Assembly: GCF_027921765.1 (NCBI RefSeq)
Contig: NZ_BSEJ01000019.1
Span: 1-57,855, forward strand
Length of the DNA stretch: 57,855 nt
Source: Microbacterium barkeri
GTDB taxonomy: Bacteria; Actinomycetota; Actinomycetes; Actinomycetales; Microbacteriaceae
Direction: 5' to 3'
Shown in pieces: positions 38,785 through 48,228 of the stretch (position 1 is its first letter; every line of letters starts with the position of its first letter). A model generated the notes under the pieces. That model was not told the DNA's origin and did no database searches. It was given only the letters and a program-made list of their open reading frames with translations. The translations under genes and the position numbers were made by a program.

Positions 38785-40119
38785 ATGGCGAGGAAGATCG
38801 CGATCGCGGGGATGACCGCCGTGCTGGCGATCGCCGCGCCGGTGCTCGGCGGCTGCGCCGCTGCGCAGGACGAGGACACCCTGACGTTCATGTTCCGCGG
38901 CGGACCCGCCGAGGAGGAGGCGTACACCGCCGCCATCGAGCAGTACGAGGCCGACACCGGCATCGACGTCGAGATCATCATGACGACGGCCGACGAGTAC
39001 GCGACGAAGCTCCGTGCGGCGATCGTCGGCGGCCAGGTGCCCGACGTGTTCTACATCGATCCGGGCAGCGTCGAGTCCTACGTGAACGCGGGGGTGATCC
39101 AGGACATCACGGAGTACGTCGAGGCGTCCGACGCGATCGACCTCGACAACATGTGGGATTACGGCATCGACTCGTACCGCTACGACGGCGAGAAGCTCGG
39201 GCAGGGGCCGCTCTACGCGCTCCCCAAGGACGTCGGCCCGTTCTCGTTCGGCTACAACGCGACGATGCTCGACGCCGCGGGCGTCGAGCGGCCCGACCCC
39301 GACGACCCGTACACGTGGGAGGAGTGGGTCGAGGTCCTCAAGGCGATCACGAAGGACACCGACGGCGACGGCGAGCTCGACCAGTGGGGCACGGGCCTCA
39401 ACGTGGTCTGGAACCTGCAGTCGTTCGCGTGGTCGAACGGCGCCGACTGGATCGACGAGGACGCCGAGAGCGTCACGGTCGACACCCCCGAGTTCGCCGA
39501 GGCGCTGCAGTTCTTCGCGGACCTGCAGAACGTCCACGCCGTGACGCCCTCGGTCGCCGAGGCGCAGACGCTCGACACCTACCAGCGCTGGATGCAGGGC
39601 GAGATCGGGTTCTTCCCCGTCGGCCCGTGGGACGTCCCGATCTACAAGGACCTCCCCTTCGAGTGGGACCTCATCCCGTGGCCGGTCGGCGAGACGGGGG
39701 AGACCGCGTCCTGGATCGGCACCCTGGGCATCGCCGTGTCGGCCTCGACCGCGAACACCGAGGCGGCCGTCGACCTGGCCGCGTACCTGTCGGCGGACCG
39801 CGAGACGCAGCAGGCGCTCGTCGACGCGGGCGTGCAGATCCCCAACCTCATCGACATGGCCGAGGAGTACGCGGCCGACGACTCCACCATGCCGGCCAAC
39901 AAGGAGGAGTTCTTCCAGGTCCTGCAGGACTACGGCCGCGCGCTGCCCGCCACCTACACGTACAACGCGCAGTGGTACGACGAGCTCTTCACGAACATCC
40001 AGCCGGTCATCGACGGCAAGGTCACGGCCGAGGAGTACCTCGCGCAGGCGCAGCCGAGGATGCAGGAGTTCCTCGACATGGCCAACGACCAGTCCGAGAT
40101 GGCGAGGACCGGCGGATGA
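38785..40119 (+). CDS. ABC sugar-binding lipoprotein (arabinoside importer)
   Basis: A 444-residue family 1 extracellular solute-binding protein. Signal with lipobox LGGC, Cys24. The mature part starts with LTFMFRGGPAEEEAYTAAIE and has the usual PDVFYIDPGSVESYVNAGVI. RBS AAGGAGG about 5 nt before the ATG. It is first in the operon, so is made in excess over the permeases. The substrate is inferred from GH51: arabino-oligosaccharides. Confidence 0.9.
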   Translation: MARKIAIAGMTAVLAIAAPVLGGCAAAQDEDTLTFMFRGGPAEEEAYTAAIEQYEADTGIDVEIIMTTADEYATKLRAAIVGGQVPDVFYIDPGSVESYVNAGVIQDITEYVEASDAIDLDNMWDYGIDSYRYDGEKLGQGPLYALPKDVGPFSFGYNATMLDAAGVERPDPDDPYTWEEWVEVLKAITKDTDGDGELDQWGTGLNVVWNLQSFAWSNGADWIDEDAESVTVDTPEFAEALQFFADLQNVHAVTPSVAEAQTLDTYQRWMQGEIGFFPVGPWDVPIYKDLPFEWDLIPWPVGETGETASWIGTLGIAVSASTANTEAAVDLAAYLSADRETQQALVDAGVQIPNLIDMAEEYAADDSTMPANKEEFFQVLQDYGRALPATYTYNAQWYDELFTNIQPVIDGKVTAEEYLAQAQPRMQEFLDMANDQSEMARTGG

Positions 40120-40174
40120 TCGCGGCGCCGCTGCCCCTGCCCTCCCTCTCCCTGTCGAACGAAGGAGCTCGACG

Positions 40175-41101
40175 ATGACCACCACCTCCGCCGTCGCCCC
40201 GCCCAGGGCGACCCGCCGGCGCAGCGCGCTGCATCGGCGCGAGCACCGGGCGGCCGCGCTCTTCGTGGCGATCCCCGTGATCGGGTTCCTCGCGTTCGTC
40301 GCGTACCCGCTCGTGTTCGCCGCGGCGACGTCGTTCACGAACTGGAACGGCATCACGGCCCCCGCGCCCAACGGGATCGCCAACTACGTGCGCATGCTCG
40401 GCGACGAGTACTTCTGGAAGTCGCTCGGCAACACCGTCTTCCTCATGCTCGGCATCCCGCTCGGGCTCATCCTGTCGCTCCTGCTCGCGCTCGCGATGAA
40501 CCGCAAGATGCGCGGCACGACGTTCTTCCGGACGATCTACTACATCCCGGTCATCTCCTCGATCGCGGCCATCGCCATCCTCTGGCAGTGGGCGTACAAC
40601 GGCGACTTCGGTCTCGTGAACCAGGCGCTCGCGTACGTCGGCATCGACGGGCCGAACTGGCTGCAGGATGCCGCGACCGCGAAGCCCGCGATCATCCTCA
40701 TGACCGTGTGGAAGGGCCTCGGCTACTCGATGCTCCTCTACCTCGCGGCGCTGCAGTCCGTTCCCCGGCAGCTGTACGAGGCGGCGAGCCTCGACGGGGC
40801 GTCGGCGTTCCAGCAGTTCCGCGCGATCACCGTGCCGATGCTGCGGCCCGTGACCTTCTTCCTCGTCGTGACCAACATCATCGGCGGAGCGCAGATCTTC
40901 GTCGAGATCAACATCATGACCCCGACGGGAGGCCCGGAGTTCTCCACGGCCACGATCGTCTGGTACATCTGGCGCCAGGCGTTCGAGTACCTCAACATGG
41001 GCTACGCGACGGCGATGTCGATCGTCCTCGGCATCCTCGTGTTCGTCGTCACGGCCATCCAGTTCGCGCTCAACCGGCGCAGCACGTTCTCGATCGAGTG
41101 A
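40175..41101 (+). CDS. ABC sugar permease, MalF type
   Basis: A 308-residue inner-membrane permease with six helices and no large periplasmic loop. The EAA loop is LYEAASLDGASAFQQFRAIT, which contacts the ATPase. An Arg-rich N-terminal segment (ATRRRSALHRREHRAA) precedes helix 1. RBS GAAGGAG. Forms a heterodimer with the next gene product. Confidence 0.92.
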   Translation: MTTTSAVAPPRATRRRSALHRREHRAAALFVAIPVIGFLAFVAYPLVFAAATSFTNWNGITAPAPNGIANYVRMLGDEYFWKSLGNTVFLMLGIPLGLILSLLLALAMNRKMRGTTFFRTIYYIPVISSIAAIAILWQWAYNGDFGLVNQALAYVGIDGPNWLQDAATAKPAIILMTVWKGLGYSMLLYLAALQSVPRQLYEAASLDGASAFQQFRAITVPMLRPVTFFLVVTNIIGGAQIFVEINIMTPTGGPEFSTATIVWYIWRQAFEYLNMGYATAMSIVLGILVFVVTAIQFALNRRSTFSIE

Positions 41102-41109
41102 GGCCGACG

Positions 41110-42045
41110 ATGACCGCTCTCCAGACCCCCACCCCGACCACGACGCAGAGCCTGTCGACGCGCGCGCTCGTGCAGCCGCAGAAGGGCGGCCGCCGCCCCG
41201 AGGGCAGCCGCACGCGCCGCTCCCGCCTCGGCAACGTGATCGTCGCGATCATCCTGTCGCTCGGCGGCATCACGATGGTCGCTCCGCTCCTGTGGATGCT
41301 CACGACCTCGCTCAAGACCCGCGAGGCCGTGTTCTTCCTGCCGCCGCAGTGGATCCCCGACCCCGTGCAGTGGGACAACTACGTGCGCGTGTGGACGGCC
41401 GGGCCGCTCCTCACGGGCATCGCCAACAGCGCGATCGTCGCCGTGAGCGTGACGCTCATCGGCGGTGCCGCGTCGGCGCTCGCGGCCTACGCGTTCGCCA
41501 AGATGCGCCTGCCCGGCAAGGGAGCGCTGTTCCTGTCGCTGCTCGCGGCGATCATGATCCCGTTCCCGACGCTCATGATCCCGCAGTTCCAGATGTTCGC
41601 CCGCGCGGGCCTCGTCGACACCCTCTGGCCGCTCATCCTGCCCGGGATCTTCGGGAACATCGTCATGGTGTTCTTCCTGCGCCAGTACCTCGACACGGTG
41701 CCCGACTCGATCATCGAGGCGGCCGTGATCGACGGCGCGAGCCACTTCACGATCTTCTGGCGCCTGATCTTCCCGATCATCCGCCCGGCGATCGCGGCGC
41801 AGTTCATCCTGTGGTTCATGGCCGTGTGGAACGACTACCTCGCGCCGATCATCTACCTCAACTCGCCCGAGGTGCAGACCCTGCAGCTCGTGATCGCGCG
41901 CTTCAACGCGACGTACGCGAGCCAGACCGACTATCCGCTCATCATGGCGGCGTCGTGCATCGCGCTCGTGCCGGTCCTCGCGGTCTTCGTGATCTTCCAG
42001 AAGCAGATCATCGAGTCGATCGCCCTCACGGGATCGAAGGGCTGA
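41110..42045 (+). CDS. ABC sugar permease, MalG type
   Basis: A 311-residue permease with six helices after a 45-residue basic cytoplasmic head. The EAA loop reads IIEAAVIDGASHFTIFWRLI. The start is 9 nt after the preceding stop. No ATPase gene follows; a shared MsiK/MsmK-type ATPase encoded elsewhere is assumed, as for many actinobacterial sugar importers. Confidence 0.92.
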   Translation: MTALQTPTPTTTQSLSTRALVQPQKGGRRPEGSRTRRSRLGNVIVAIILSLGGITMVAPLLWMLTTSLKTREAVFFLPPQWIPDPVQWDNYVRVWTAGPLLTGIANSAIVAVSVTLIGGAASALAAYAFAKMRLPGKGALFLSLLAAIMIPFPTLMIPQFQMFARAGLVDTLWPLILPGIFGNIVMVFFLRQYLDTVPDSIIEAAVIDGASHFTIFWRLIFPIIRPAIAAQFILWFMAVWNDYLAPIIYLNSPEVQTLQLVIARFNATYASQTDYPLIMAASCIALVPVLAVFVIFQKQIIESIALTGSKG

Positions 42046-42047
42046 TC

Positions 42048-42677
42048 GTGGCGACGACGGATGTCCGGGGCGCGGCAGGCGAGGAGGCGATCGGATGGTC
42101 GGGGCGCGTCATGGACGTGCTCGGCCACGTCTCGCGGCTGCTGCTCGTGCAGGGGCTGTGGTTCGGGGGCGCGCTCGCCGGCCTCGTCGTGCTCGGCGTC
42201 TTCCCGGCATCCGTCGCCGCCGTGCGCGCGCTCGAGGCGCCATCCGCGTCGGTCCGCGCGTTCGTCGCGGCCTATCGCGAGGCGTTCGGGCGCGCGAACC
42301 TCGTCGGCGCCGGGTTCCAGGTCGCGTGGCTCGTCATCGCGCTCGACGTCGCCGTGTCGTCGTCGCTGCCGGCGGGCGTCGCGTCGGCCGCCCTCGCGGC
42401 CGTCACGATCGTGGGCGCCGTCTCCGCCGTGTCGGCGGCGTACGCCGTCGTCGCCCTGGCCCGTGCGCCGCAGGCGACGACCCGCACCGTCCTGCGGTTC
42501 GCGGTCGTGGCGCCCTGGCTGACCCCGGGCCGGGCCCTCGTCGTCCTCGCCGCGCTCGGCGCCGTCGCCGCGGCGCTCCTGACCGCACCGCCCATCGCGC
42601 TCCTCTTCGGAGCGAGCGCGCCGCTCCTCGTCCACGCGGCCCTCATCGGCCCCGCCGTCGACCGCGCGACCGCGTGA
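42048..42677 (+). CDS. DUF624 (YesL-like) membrane protein
   Basis: A 209-residue protein with about five hydrophobic helices and the N-terminal GRVMDVLGHVSRLLLVQGLW, followed by GVFPASVAAVRAL, the DUF624/YesL pattern. Members usually sit in polysaccharide or oligosaccharide ABC operons and have no proven function. GTG start 3 nt after the MalG-type gene. Confidence 0.8.
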   Translation: MATTDVRGAAGEEAIGWSGRVMDVLGHVSRLLLVQGLWFGGALAGLVVLGVFPASVAAVRALEAPSASVRAFVAAYREAFGRANLVGAGFQVAWLVIALDVAVSSSLPAGVASAALAAVTIVGAVSAVSAAYAVVALARAPQATTRTVLRFAVVAPWLTPGRALVVLAALGAVAAALLTAPPIALLFGASAPLLVHAALIGPAVDRATA

Positions 42678-42727
42678 CATCATGGCCGGCACCGGCCACC
42701 CCCTGAGAGAGAAACCGAGAGGTACGC

Positions 42728-44221
42728 ATGTCCACCGCGAGCATTCGCATCGACCCCGAGGCCGTCGTCGCACCGATCGACCGCCGCATCTTCGGCTCGT
42801 TCGTCGAGCACCTCGGTCGCTGCGTCTACGACGGCATCTACGAGCCCGGCCATCCGCAGGCCGATGAGAACGGCTTCCGGAAGGACGTCACCGCCCTCGT
42901 GAAGGAGCTCGGCGCGACGACCATCCGCTATCCGGGCGGCAACTTCGTGTCGGGCTACCGGTGGGAGGACGGCGTCGGGCCGCGGGAGAGCCGCCCCGTC
43001 CGCCGCGACCTCGCCTGGCACGCGCTTGAGACGAACCAGATCGGCCTGAACGAGTTCGCCTCGTGGCTCCAGGAGATCGGCAGCGAGCTCATGCTCGCGG
43101 TGAACCTCGGCACGCGCGGCATCCTCGAGGCGCTCGACCTGCTCGAATACGCCAACCACCCGTCGGGCACCGCGCTCAGCGACCTGCGCGCCGCGCACGG
43201 CTACCCCGAGCCGTGGGACATCCGGATGTGGTGCCTCGGCAACGAGATGGACGGCCCCTGGCAGACCGGCTACATGACGGCCGACGACTACGGCAAGCTC
43301 GCTGCGCGCACCGCGCAGGCGATGAAGGCCGCGCAGAAAGACCTCGAGCTCGTCGTGTGCGGGTCGTCGGGATCGTCGATGCCGACCTTCGGGGAGTGGG
43401 AGCGCACCGTCCTCGAGCACGCGTACGACTACGTCGACTTCGTCTCGTGCCACGCCTACTACCAGGAGTTCGACGGCGACCTCGACTCCTTCCTCGCGTC
43501 TGCCCTCGACATGCGCTACTTCATCGAGACGGTCGTGACGACGGCCGACGCGGTGGGGCATCGGCGCAAGACCGACAAGAAGATCATGCTGTCGTTCGAC
43601 GAGTGGAACATCTGGTACCTCAAGGAGCACCAGGAGTCCGACGAGGTCAACGAGACCTGGCCGATCGCTCCGCGCCAGCTCGAGGACGTGTACTCGGTCG
43701 CGGACGCGGTCGTCTTCGGCAGCCTGCTGATGACGCTGCTCGAGCACCACGACCGCGTGCGCTCGGCCTCGCTCGCGCAGCTCGTCAACGTGATCGCGCC
43801 GATCATGACCGAGCCGGGCGGCGACGCGTGGCGCCAGACGACGTTCTTCCCGTTCTCGGTCACCTCGCGCCTCGCGCAGGGCCGCGTGCTCAAGCCGCGC
43901 GTCGAGGCCGGGACGGTCACCTCGAAGAAGTACGGAGAGGCATCGGCGGTCGACGCGGTCGCGACCGACGGCGACGAGGGCTCGGCGGTGTTCCTCGTGA
44001 ACCGCTCGCGCGAGGCCGTCGACGTGACGATCGACGTCTCGGGTCTGGGGCGCGCGGCGGTGGCGGAGGCCGTCACGCTGTGGGATGACGACGTGTACGC
44101 GAAGAACACGATCGACGACCAGGAGCGGGTGGGGCTCAAGCCCCTCGACGCCCGGCTCGACGGCGGCACGCTGCGGGTGCGGCTCGAGCCCGTGTCGTGG
44201 TCGGCCATCGCGCTGCGCTGA
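42728..44221 (+). CDS. alpha-L-Arabinofuranosidase (GH51)
   Basis: A 497-residue retaining glycoside hydrolase. The acid/base is Glu173 in WCLGNEMDGPWQ and the nucleophile Glu292 in LSFDEWNIWY; GSFVEHLGRCVYDGIYEPGH and RYPGGNFVSGYRWEDGVGP at the start are GH51 hallmarks. A C-terminal beta-sandwich (about residues 385-497) follows. No signal peptide, so it acts on imported arabino-oligosaccharides in the cytoplasm. It is the last gene of the LacI-controlled operon; a terminator follows. Confidence 0.95.
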   Translation: MSTASIRIDPEAVVAPIDRRIFGSFVEHLGRCVYDGIYEPGHPQADENGFRKDVTALVKELGATTIRYPGGNFVSGYRWEDGVGPRESRPVRRDLAWHALETNQIGLNEFASWLQEIGSELMLAVNLGTRGILEALDLLEYANHPSGTALSDLRAAHGYPEPWDIRMWCLGNEMDGPWQTGYMTADDYGKLAARTAQAMKAAQKDLELVVCGSSGSSMPTFGEWERTVLEHAYDYVDFVSCHAYYQEFDGDLDSFLASALDMRYFIETVVTTADAVGHRRKTDKKIMLSFDEWNIWYLKEHQESDEVNETWPIAPRQLEDVYSVADAVVFGSLLMTLLEHHDRVRSASLAQLVNVIAPIMTEPGGDAWRQTTFFPFSVTSRLAQGRVLKPRVEAGTVTSKKYGEASAVDAVATDGDEGSAVFLVNRSREAVDVTIDVSGLGRAAVAEAVTLWDDDVYAKNTIDDQERVGLKPLDARLDGGTLRVRLEPVSWSAIALR

Positions 44222-44239
44222 GCCGCGCTACGGTCGGGA

Positions 44240-44265
44240 GGGCGGGGCGCGGATGCGCCCCGCCC
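44240..44265 (+). terminator. Terminator after the arabinoside operon
   Basis: GGGCGGGGCGC (44240-44250) pairs perfectly with GCGCCCCGCCC (44255-44265), with loop GGAT; an AT-rich stretch TCAATAA follows. Confidence 0.8.
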
Positions 44266-44275
44266 TCAATAACGC

Positions 44276-44281
44276 TATAGT
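44276..44281 (+). promoter_or_regulatory. -10 box TATAGT for the alditol oxidase gene
   Basis: A strong -10 TATAGT lies in the AT-rich interval between the terminator and the gene. No good -35 is visible 17 bp upstream, where the terminator arm lies. The transcript would have a short leader with AAGGAG before ATG 44315. Confidence 0.6.
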
Positions 44282-44314
44282 GGCAACAAATCAACGGCGA
44301 TGAAGGAGACGAGG

Positions 44315-45562
44315 ATGGCGCAGGCCAACTGGGCGGGGAACGTGCGCTTCGGCGCGCAGCGGGTCGAGACGCCGTCGAGCGTCGACGAGGTCCGCGCGGT
44401 GCTGGCCTCGGCCGGCCGCGTGCGCGCGCTGGGGTCGGGGCACTCGTTCAACCTCATCGCCGACACCGACGACACGCTCCTGTCGACGGCGCGGCTCACG
44501 GCCGCGCCGCGCATCGACCCAGGCGCCCGCACCGTCACGGTCGGCGCGGGCATGCGCTACGGCGAGCTCGCGCCCGCGCTCGAGGCCGAGGGATGGGCGC
44601 TCGCGAACCTCGCATCGCTGCCGCACATCTCGATCGCGGGCGCGATCGCGACCGGAACGCACGGATCGGGCGACACGGTCGGGACGCTCTCGTCCGCGGT
44701 CGCGGCCCTCGAGCTCGTCACGCCGACGGGCGATGTCGTCACCCTGCGCCGCGGCGACCGCGACTTCGACGGGGCCGTGGTCTCGCTCGGCGCGCTCGGC
44801 ATCGTCACCGAGGTGACCCTCGACATCGAGCCGACCTTCGCCATCCGCCAGCGCGTGTACGAGCGGCTGCCGCTCGAGGTCGCGCTCGCGGAGTTCGACG
44901 TGCTCATGGCCTCGGCGTACAGCGTCAGCCTCTTCCACCGCTGGGACGACCCCGACGTCATCGACCAGGTCTGGACGAAGGCGCGCGGCGATGAGGCACC
45001 GCGGCTGCCGGGCGACATCGCCGAGGCGACCGAGCAGGTGCACATGCTCGCCGGCGTCACCCCCGAGGCGACCACGCCTCAGCTCGGCGAGCGCGGCGCG
45101 TGGCTCGACCGGCTCGCGCACTTCAAGCTCAGCCACACGCCGTCGAACGGCGCCGAGCTGCAGTCGGAGCTCCTCGTGCCGCGCACGCACGCGGTGGGGG
45201 CGATCGAGGCCGTCCGCGCGCTCGCCGACGAGGTCGCGCCGCTCGTGCAGGTGATGGAGATCCGCTCGATGCGCGCCGACGACCTCTGGCTGAGCCCTGC
45301 CTCCGGCCACGACGCGATCGGCCTGCACTTCACGTGGCACCAGCGCCAGGCCGAGGTCGAGACCGTCGTGGCGAAGCTCGAGAAGGCCCTCGAGCCGTGG
45401 GGCGCGCGCCCGCACTGGGGCAAGCTCACGCGACTCGACGCCGACATGCTCCGGTCGGTCTGGCCGCGCCTGGGCGACTTCGCGGAGCTCGCGCGGCGTT
45501 TCGACCCCGAGGGGAAGCTGCGCAATCCGTTCCTGGACCGGGTGCTCGCCGCAGCGGGCTGA
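44315..45562 (+). CDS. FAD-dependent alditol oxidase (AldO/xylitol oxidase family)
   Basis: A 415-residue VAO-family flavoenzyme that oxidises polyols such as xylitol and sorbitol to the aldose with hydrogen peroxide release. GSGHSFNLIADT has His43, the covalent FAD attachment site of AldO; ANLASLPHISIAGAIATGTH is the second FAD motif; LQSELLVPR and ARPHWGKLTRL are substrate-side blocks. Start ATG 44315 is chosen because AAGGAG (44303-44308) is 6 nt upstream; an ATG at 44300 would lack a ribosome site. Convergent with menF, 8 nt apart. Confidence 0.9.
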   Translation: MAQANWAGNVRFGAQRVETPSSVDEVRAVLASAGRVRALGSGHSFNLIADTDDTLLSTARLTAAPRIDPGARTVTVGAGMRYGELAPALEAEGWALANLASLPHISIAGAIATGTHGSGDTVGTLSSAVAALELVTPTGDVVTLRRGDRDFDGAVVSLGALGIVTEVTLDIEPTFAIRQRVYERLPLEVALAEFDVLMASAYSVSLFHRWDDPDVIDQVWTKARGDEAPRLPGDIAEATEQVHMLAGVTPEATTPQLGERGAWLDRLAHFKLSHTPSNGAELQSELLVPRTHAVGAIEAVRALADEVAPLVQVMEIRSMRADDLWLSPASGHDAIGLHFTWHQRQAEVETVVAKLEKALEPWGARPHWGKLTRLDADMLRSVWPRLGDFAELARRFDPEGKLRNPFLDRVLAAAG

Positions 45563-45570
45563 GCCGTTGG

Positions 45571-46827
45571 CTACGCGAGCGCGTCGACGATCGGACGGAA
45601 CTTCACGCGCGTCTCGAGCAGCTCGGCCTCGGGCTGGCTGCCCGCGACGATGCCCCCGCCCGCGTGCGCGGTGACCGGGCGGTGCGCCCCCTCGGGTGCG
45701 CCGATCTGGGCGCAGCGCAGCGCGATCGCCCATTCGCCGTCGCCGTCGCCGTCCACCCAGCCGACGGGCCCGGCGTAGCGACCGCGGTCGAACGGCTCGA
45801 TGCGCCGGATGGCGGCGATCGCGTCGGGCGTCGGGGTCCCGGCCACGGCGGCGGTCGGATGCAGCGCGCGCACCATGTCGAGAGCCGAGTCGCCGTTCGC
45901 GAGCGTGCCCTCGACATCCGTCGCGAGGTGCCACACATTCGGCAGCTTCAGGGCGAACGGCTGCTCGGCGGCGACGAGAGCCGACGTGTGGGGCTCGAGC
46001 GCCGTGAGTACGCTCTGGACCGCGTAGCGGTGCTCGTCGAGGTCCTTCGCGGTCGTCGCGAGCTCGGCGGTGATCGCCGTGTCCTCATCCGCGTTCGCGC
46101 CGCGCGGGCGGGTGCCGGCGAGCACGCGCGCCGTGACGGTGCCGCCCGAGACCGTGACGAGCGTCTCGGGGCTCGCCCCGATGATGCCGTCGACGGCATA
46201 GGCCCAGGTGTCGGGGTACCCCTCCGCGAGAGCGCGCACGAGCCGCCGCAGGTCGGCGTCGGCGGGCAGCGTGCCCGCGATGTCCCGCGCGATGACGACC
46301 TTCTCGACCTCGCCGGCGGCGATCGCCTCGAGTGCGGCGGCAACCGCCGCGGTGTGCCCTGCGGGGTCGAGCTCGCCGGGACCGAGCGTCGCCGACCAGT
46401 GCGGGCCGTACGCGAGCGGATCGGGGGCGGCCGGCTCCGGGCCATCCATCCGCGAGATGCGCGTCATCCACGCGCGGCCGCCGCGGCGCCCCACGACGAT
46501 GCTCGGCACGATGAGCGTGCTCGGCGCGAGCGAGGTCTCGTCGAACGCGAACGCCCCGAACGCGACGAGTCCCGTTCCCGGCAGGCGGACGGCGTCGTCC
46601 ACCTCGGCCGCGGCCGAGATCGCGCGCCACACGTCGGCGATCGCCTCGAGCCGGCCGTCCTCTCCGACGTCGATCCGCAGCACCTCGGCTCCGGATCCGA
46701 TCATCCCCTCGCCGCGGCGCATCCAGACGAGCGGGTCCTCGGCGGAGGCGAGCAGCAGCGGATCCTCGGGGGCGTCGATGGGGCGCGTCACCGCGCGCAG
46801 GCGCGGCAGGGAGAGCGGGTCGGGCAC
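45571..46827 (-). CDS. menF: Isochorismate synthase
   Basis: A 418-residue chorismate-binding enzyme that makes isochorismate for menaquinone. VEKVVIARDIAG, LAGTRPRGANADEDTAIT, VALHPTAAVAGTP-type (seen as LHPTAAVAGTPTPDA) and RYAGPVGWVDGDGDGEWAIA are the family blocks. The N-terminal half is divergent, as usual. On the minus strand TAGGCT (complement of 46835-46840) lies 7 nt before the GTG. An EntC/siderophore role is less likely because no salicylate or DHBA genes are near. Confidence 0.9.
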   Translation of the reverse strand: MPDPLSLPRLRAVTRPIDAPEDPLLLASAEDPLVWMRRGEGMIGSGAEVLRIDVGEDGRLEAIADVWRAISAAAEVDDAVRLPGTGLVAFGAFAFDETSLAPSTLIVPSIVVGRRGGRAWMTRISRMDGPEPAAPDPLAYGPHWSATLGPGELDPAGHTAAVAAALEAIAAGEVEKVVIARDIAGTLPADADLRRLVRALAEGYPDTWAYAVDGIIGASPETLVTVSGGTVTARVLAGTRPRGANADEDTAITAELATTAKDLDEHRYAVQSVLTALEPHTSALVAAEQPFALKLPNVWHLATDVEGTLANGDSALDMVRALHPTAAVAGTPTPDAIAAIRRIEPFDRGRYAGPVGWVDGDGDGEWAIALRCAQIGAPEGAHRPVTAHAGGGIVAGSQPEAELLETRVKFRPIVDALA

Positions 46828-46885
46828 GGCCTCCAGCCTAGGGACTCACGCTGAGCGCACGTCGTGCGCGTCTACACTCGGCAGG

Positions 46886-47431
46886 GTGAGCGCCGACCGA
46901 CCCGCCGTGGGAACCCGACTGCTCTTCCGCTGGCGCAAGTGGGACGGCTCTCCGCACTGGGTGCACGAGTGCGTGTATCTCGGGTCGGACGACTGGGGCG
47001 ACTGGTTCGGCCAGCTCCCGGGGTGGCGCAGCGCGCGCCCCGGTCGCGATGTCGTCCTCGACGCCGCGTGCATCACGCTCCTCCCCGCGGGCGAGGCCAC
47101 GTGGACGCTCACGCGGAACGCGGCGCCGTCGCTCACGCGCGTTTACATCGATCTCGCGTGGGATGCGCGCTGGGATGGCCCTGAGCCGACGGCGATCGAC
47201 ATGGACCTCGACGTCGTGCACCGCCTCGACGACCGCGGCATCTACGTCGACGACCGTGACGAGTGGGACGAGCACCGTGCGCACTACGGCTATCCCGCCG
47301 ACGTGCAGGAGGAGCTCGAGGCCCGCACGCTCGTCCTCGAGCGGGAGGTGCGCGCCGACGTCGCGCCGTTCGACGATGCCACCGCCGACCGCTGGTTCGG
47401 GGTGCTGCACGACCTAGACTCGACAGGGTGA
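46886..47431 (+). CDS. DUF402 domain protein (possible nucleoside diphosphatase)
   Basis: A 181-residue protein. The C-terminal part has ARVYIDLAWDARWDG-like text (seen as VYIDLAWDARWDG), then AIDMDLDVVHRLDDRGIYVD and DEWDEHRAHYGYP, the acidic pattern of DUF402, whose S. aureus and B. subtilis members hydrolyse nucleoside di/triphosphates. TACACT (46873-46878) lies 7 nt before GTG 46886; it is divergent from menF. Its stop overlaps the menG start. Confidence 0.8.
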   Translation: MSADRPAVGTRLLFRWRKWDGSPHWVHECVYLGSDDWGDWFGQLPGWRSARPGRDVVLDAACITLLPAGEATWTLTRNAAPSLTRVYIDLAWDARWDGPEPTAIDMDLDVVHRLDDRGIYVDDRDEWDEHRAHYGYPADVQEELEARTLVLEREVRADVAPFDDATADRWFGVLHDLDSTG

Positions 47432-48183
47432 GCGCCGCACCGAAGGAACCCAACCGCGCCGACCTCGGCAAGGACCCCGCGAGCGTCGCGGGGATGTTCG
47501 ATCAGGTCGCTGCGCGCTACGACCTCACCAACGTCGCGATGACGTTCGGGAACGACGCGCTCTGGCGCGCGGCGACGACCCGCACGGTCGCGCCTCGGCC
47601 GGGGGAGCGCATCCTCGACCTGGCGGCGGGCACCGGCTCGTCGTCCGCGTCGCTCGCGCGCAGCGGCGCCGAGGTCGTCGCCGCCGACTTCTCGCCCGGC
47701 ATGCTCGCCGAGGGGCGCCGGCGGCACGGCGACATCCGCAATCTCACCTTCGTGCAGGCGGACGCCACCGACCTGCCCTTCGATGACGACGAGTTCGACG
47801 CCGTCACGATGTCGTACGGGCTCCGCAACGTCGACCGCCCCAAGAAGGCGATCGCCGAGCTCTTCCGCGTGACGAAGCCGGGCGGACGGCTCGTCATCAA
47901 CGAGTTCTCGACCCCGCCCGGGCGGCTGTTCGGAAAGCTCTATCGCTTCTACGGCGACAACGTGCTGCCGCGGGTCGCGCGCCTCGTCGGATCGAACGGC
48001 GAGGCCTACGACTACCTCAACGAGTCGATCCGGCACTGGCCGGACCAGGCGACGCTCGCGACGTGGATCCGCGAGGCGGGCTGGGTCGACGTGCGCTACC
48101 GCAACCTGAGCTTCGGCATCGTCGCCCTGCACCGCGGGGTCAAGCCGACGGGCGAGGCCGCGCCCGGAGATGTCTCGGCCTGA
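47428..48183 (+). CDS. menG: Demethylmenaquinone methyltransferase
   Basis: This 251-residue UbiE/MenG SAM methyltransferase carries out the last step of menaquinone synthesis. FDQVAARYDLTNVAMTFG, motif I LDLAAGTGSSS, motif II-like FVQADATDLPFDDDEFDAV and SYGLRNVDRPKKAI are signature blocks. TAGACT at 47415-47420, inside the DUF402 coding region, is 7 nt before GTG 47428; the gene is thus both overlapped (GTGA) and likely leaderless from an internal promoter. Confidence 0.94.
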   Translation: MSAAPKEPNRADLGKDPASVAGMFDQVAARYDLTNVAMTFGNDALWRAATTRTVAPRPGERILDLAAGTGSSSASLARSGAEVVAADFSPGMLAEGRRRHGDIRNLTFVQADATDLPFDDDEFDAVTMSYGLRNVDRPKKAIAELFRVTKPGGRLVINEFSTPPGRLFGKLYRFYGDNVLPRVARLVGSNGEAYDYLNESIRHWPDQATLATWIREAGWVDVRYRNLSFGIVALHRGVKPTGEAAPGDVSA

Positions 48184-48228
48184 AGGCACCGTGAGCGCCG
48201 GTGCGGGCCGGGCAGGTAGGCTGGGCAG

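Noticed and set aside
45571..46827. Siderophore-type isochorismate synthase (EntC)
   Set aside because: There are no EntA/B/E-like genes, and the neighbours are menaquinone genes.
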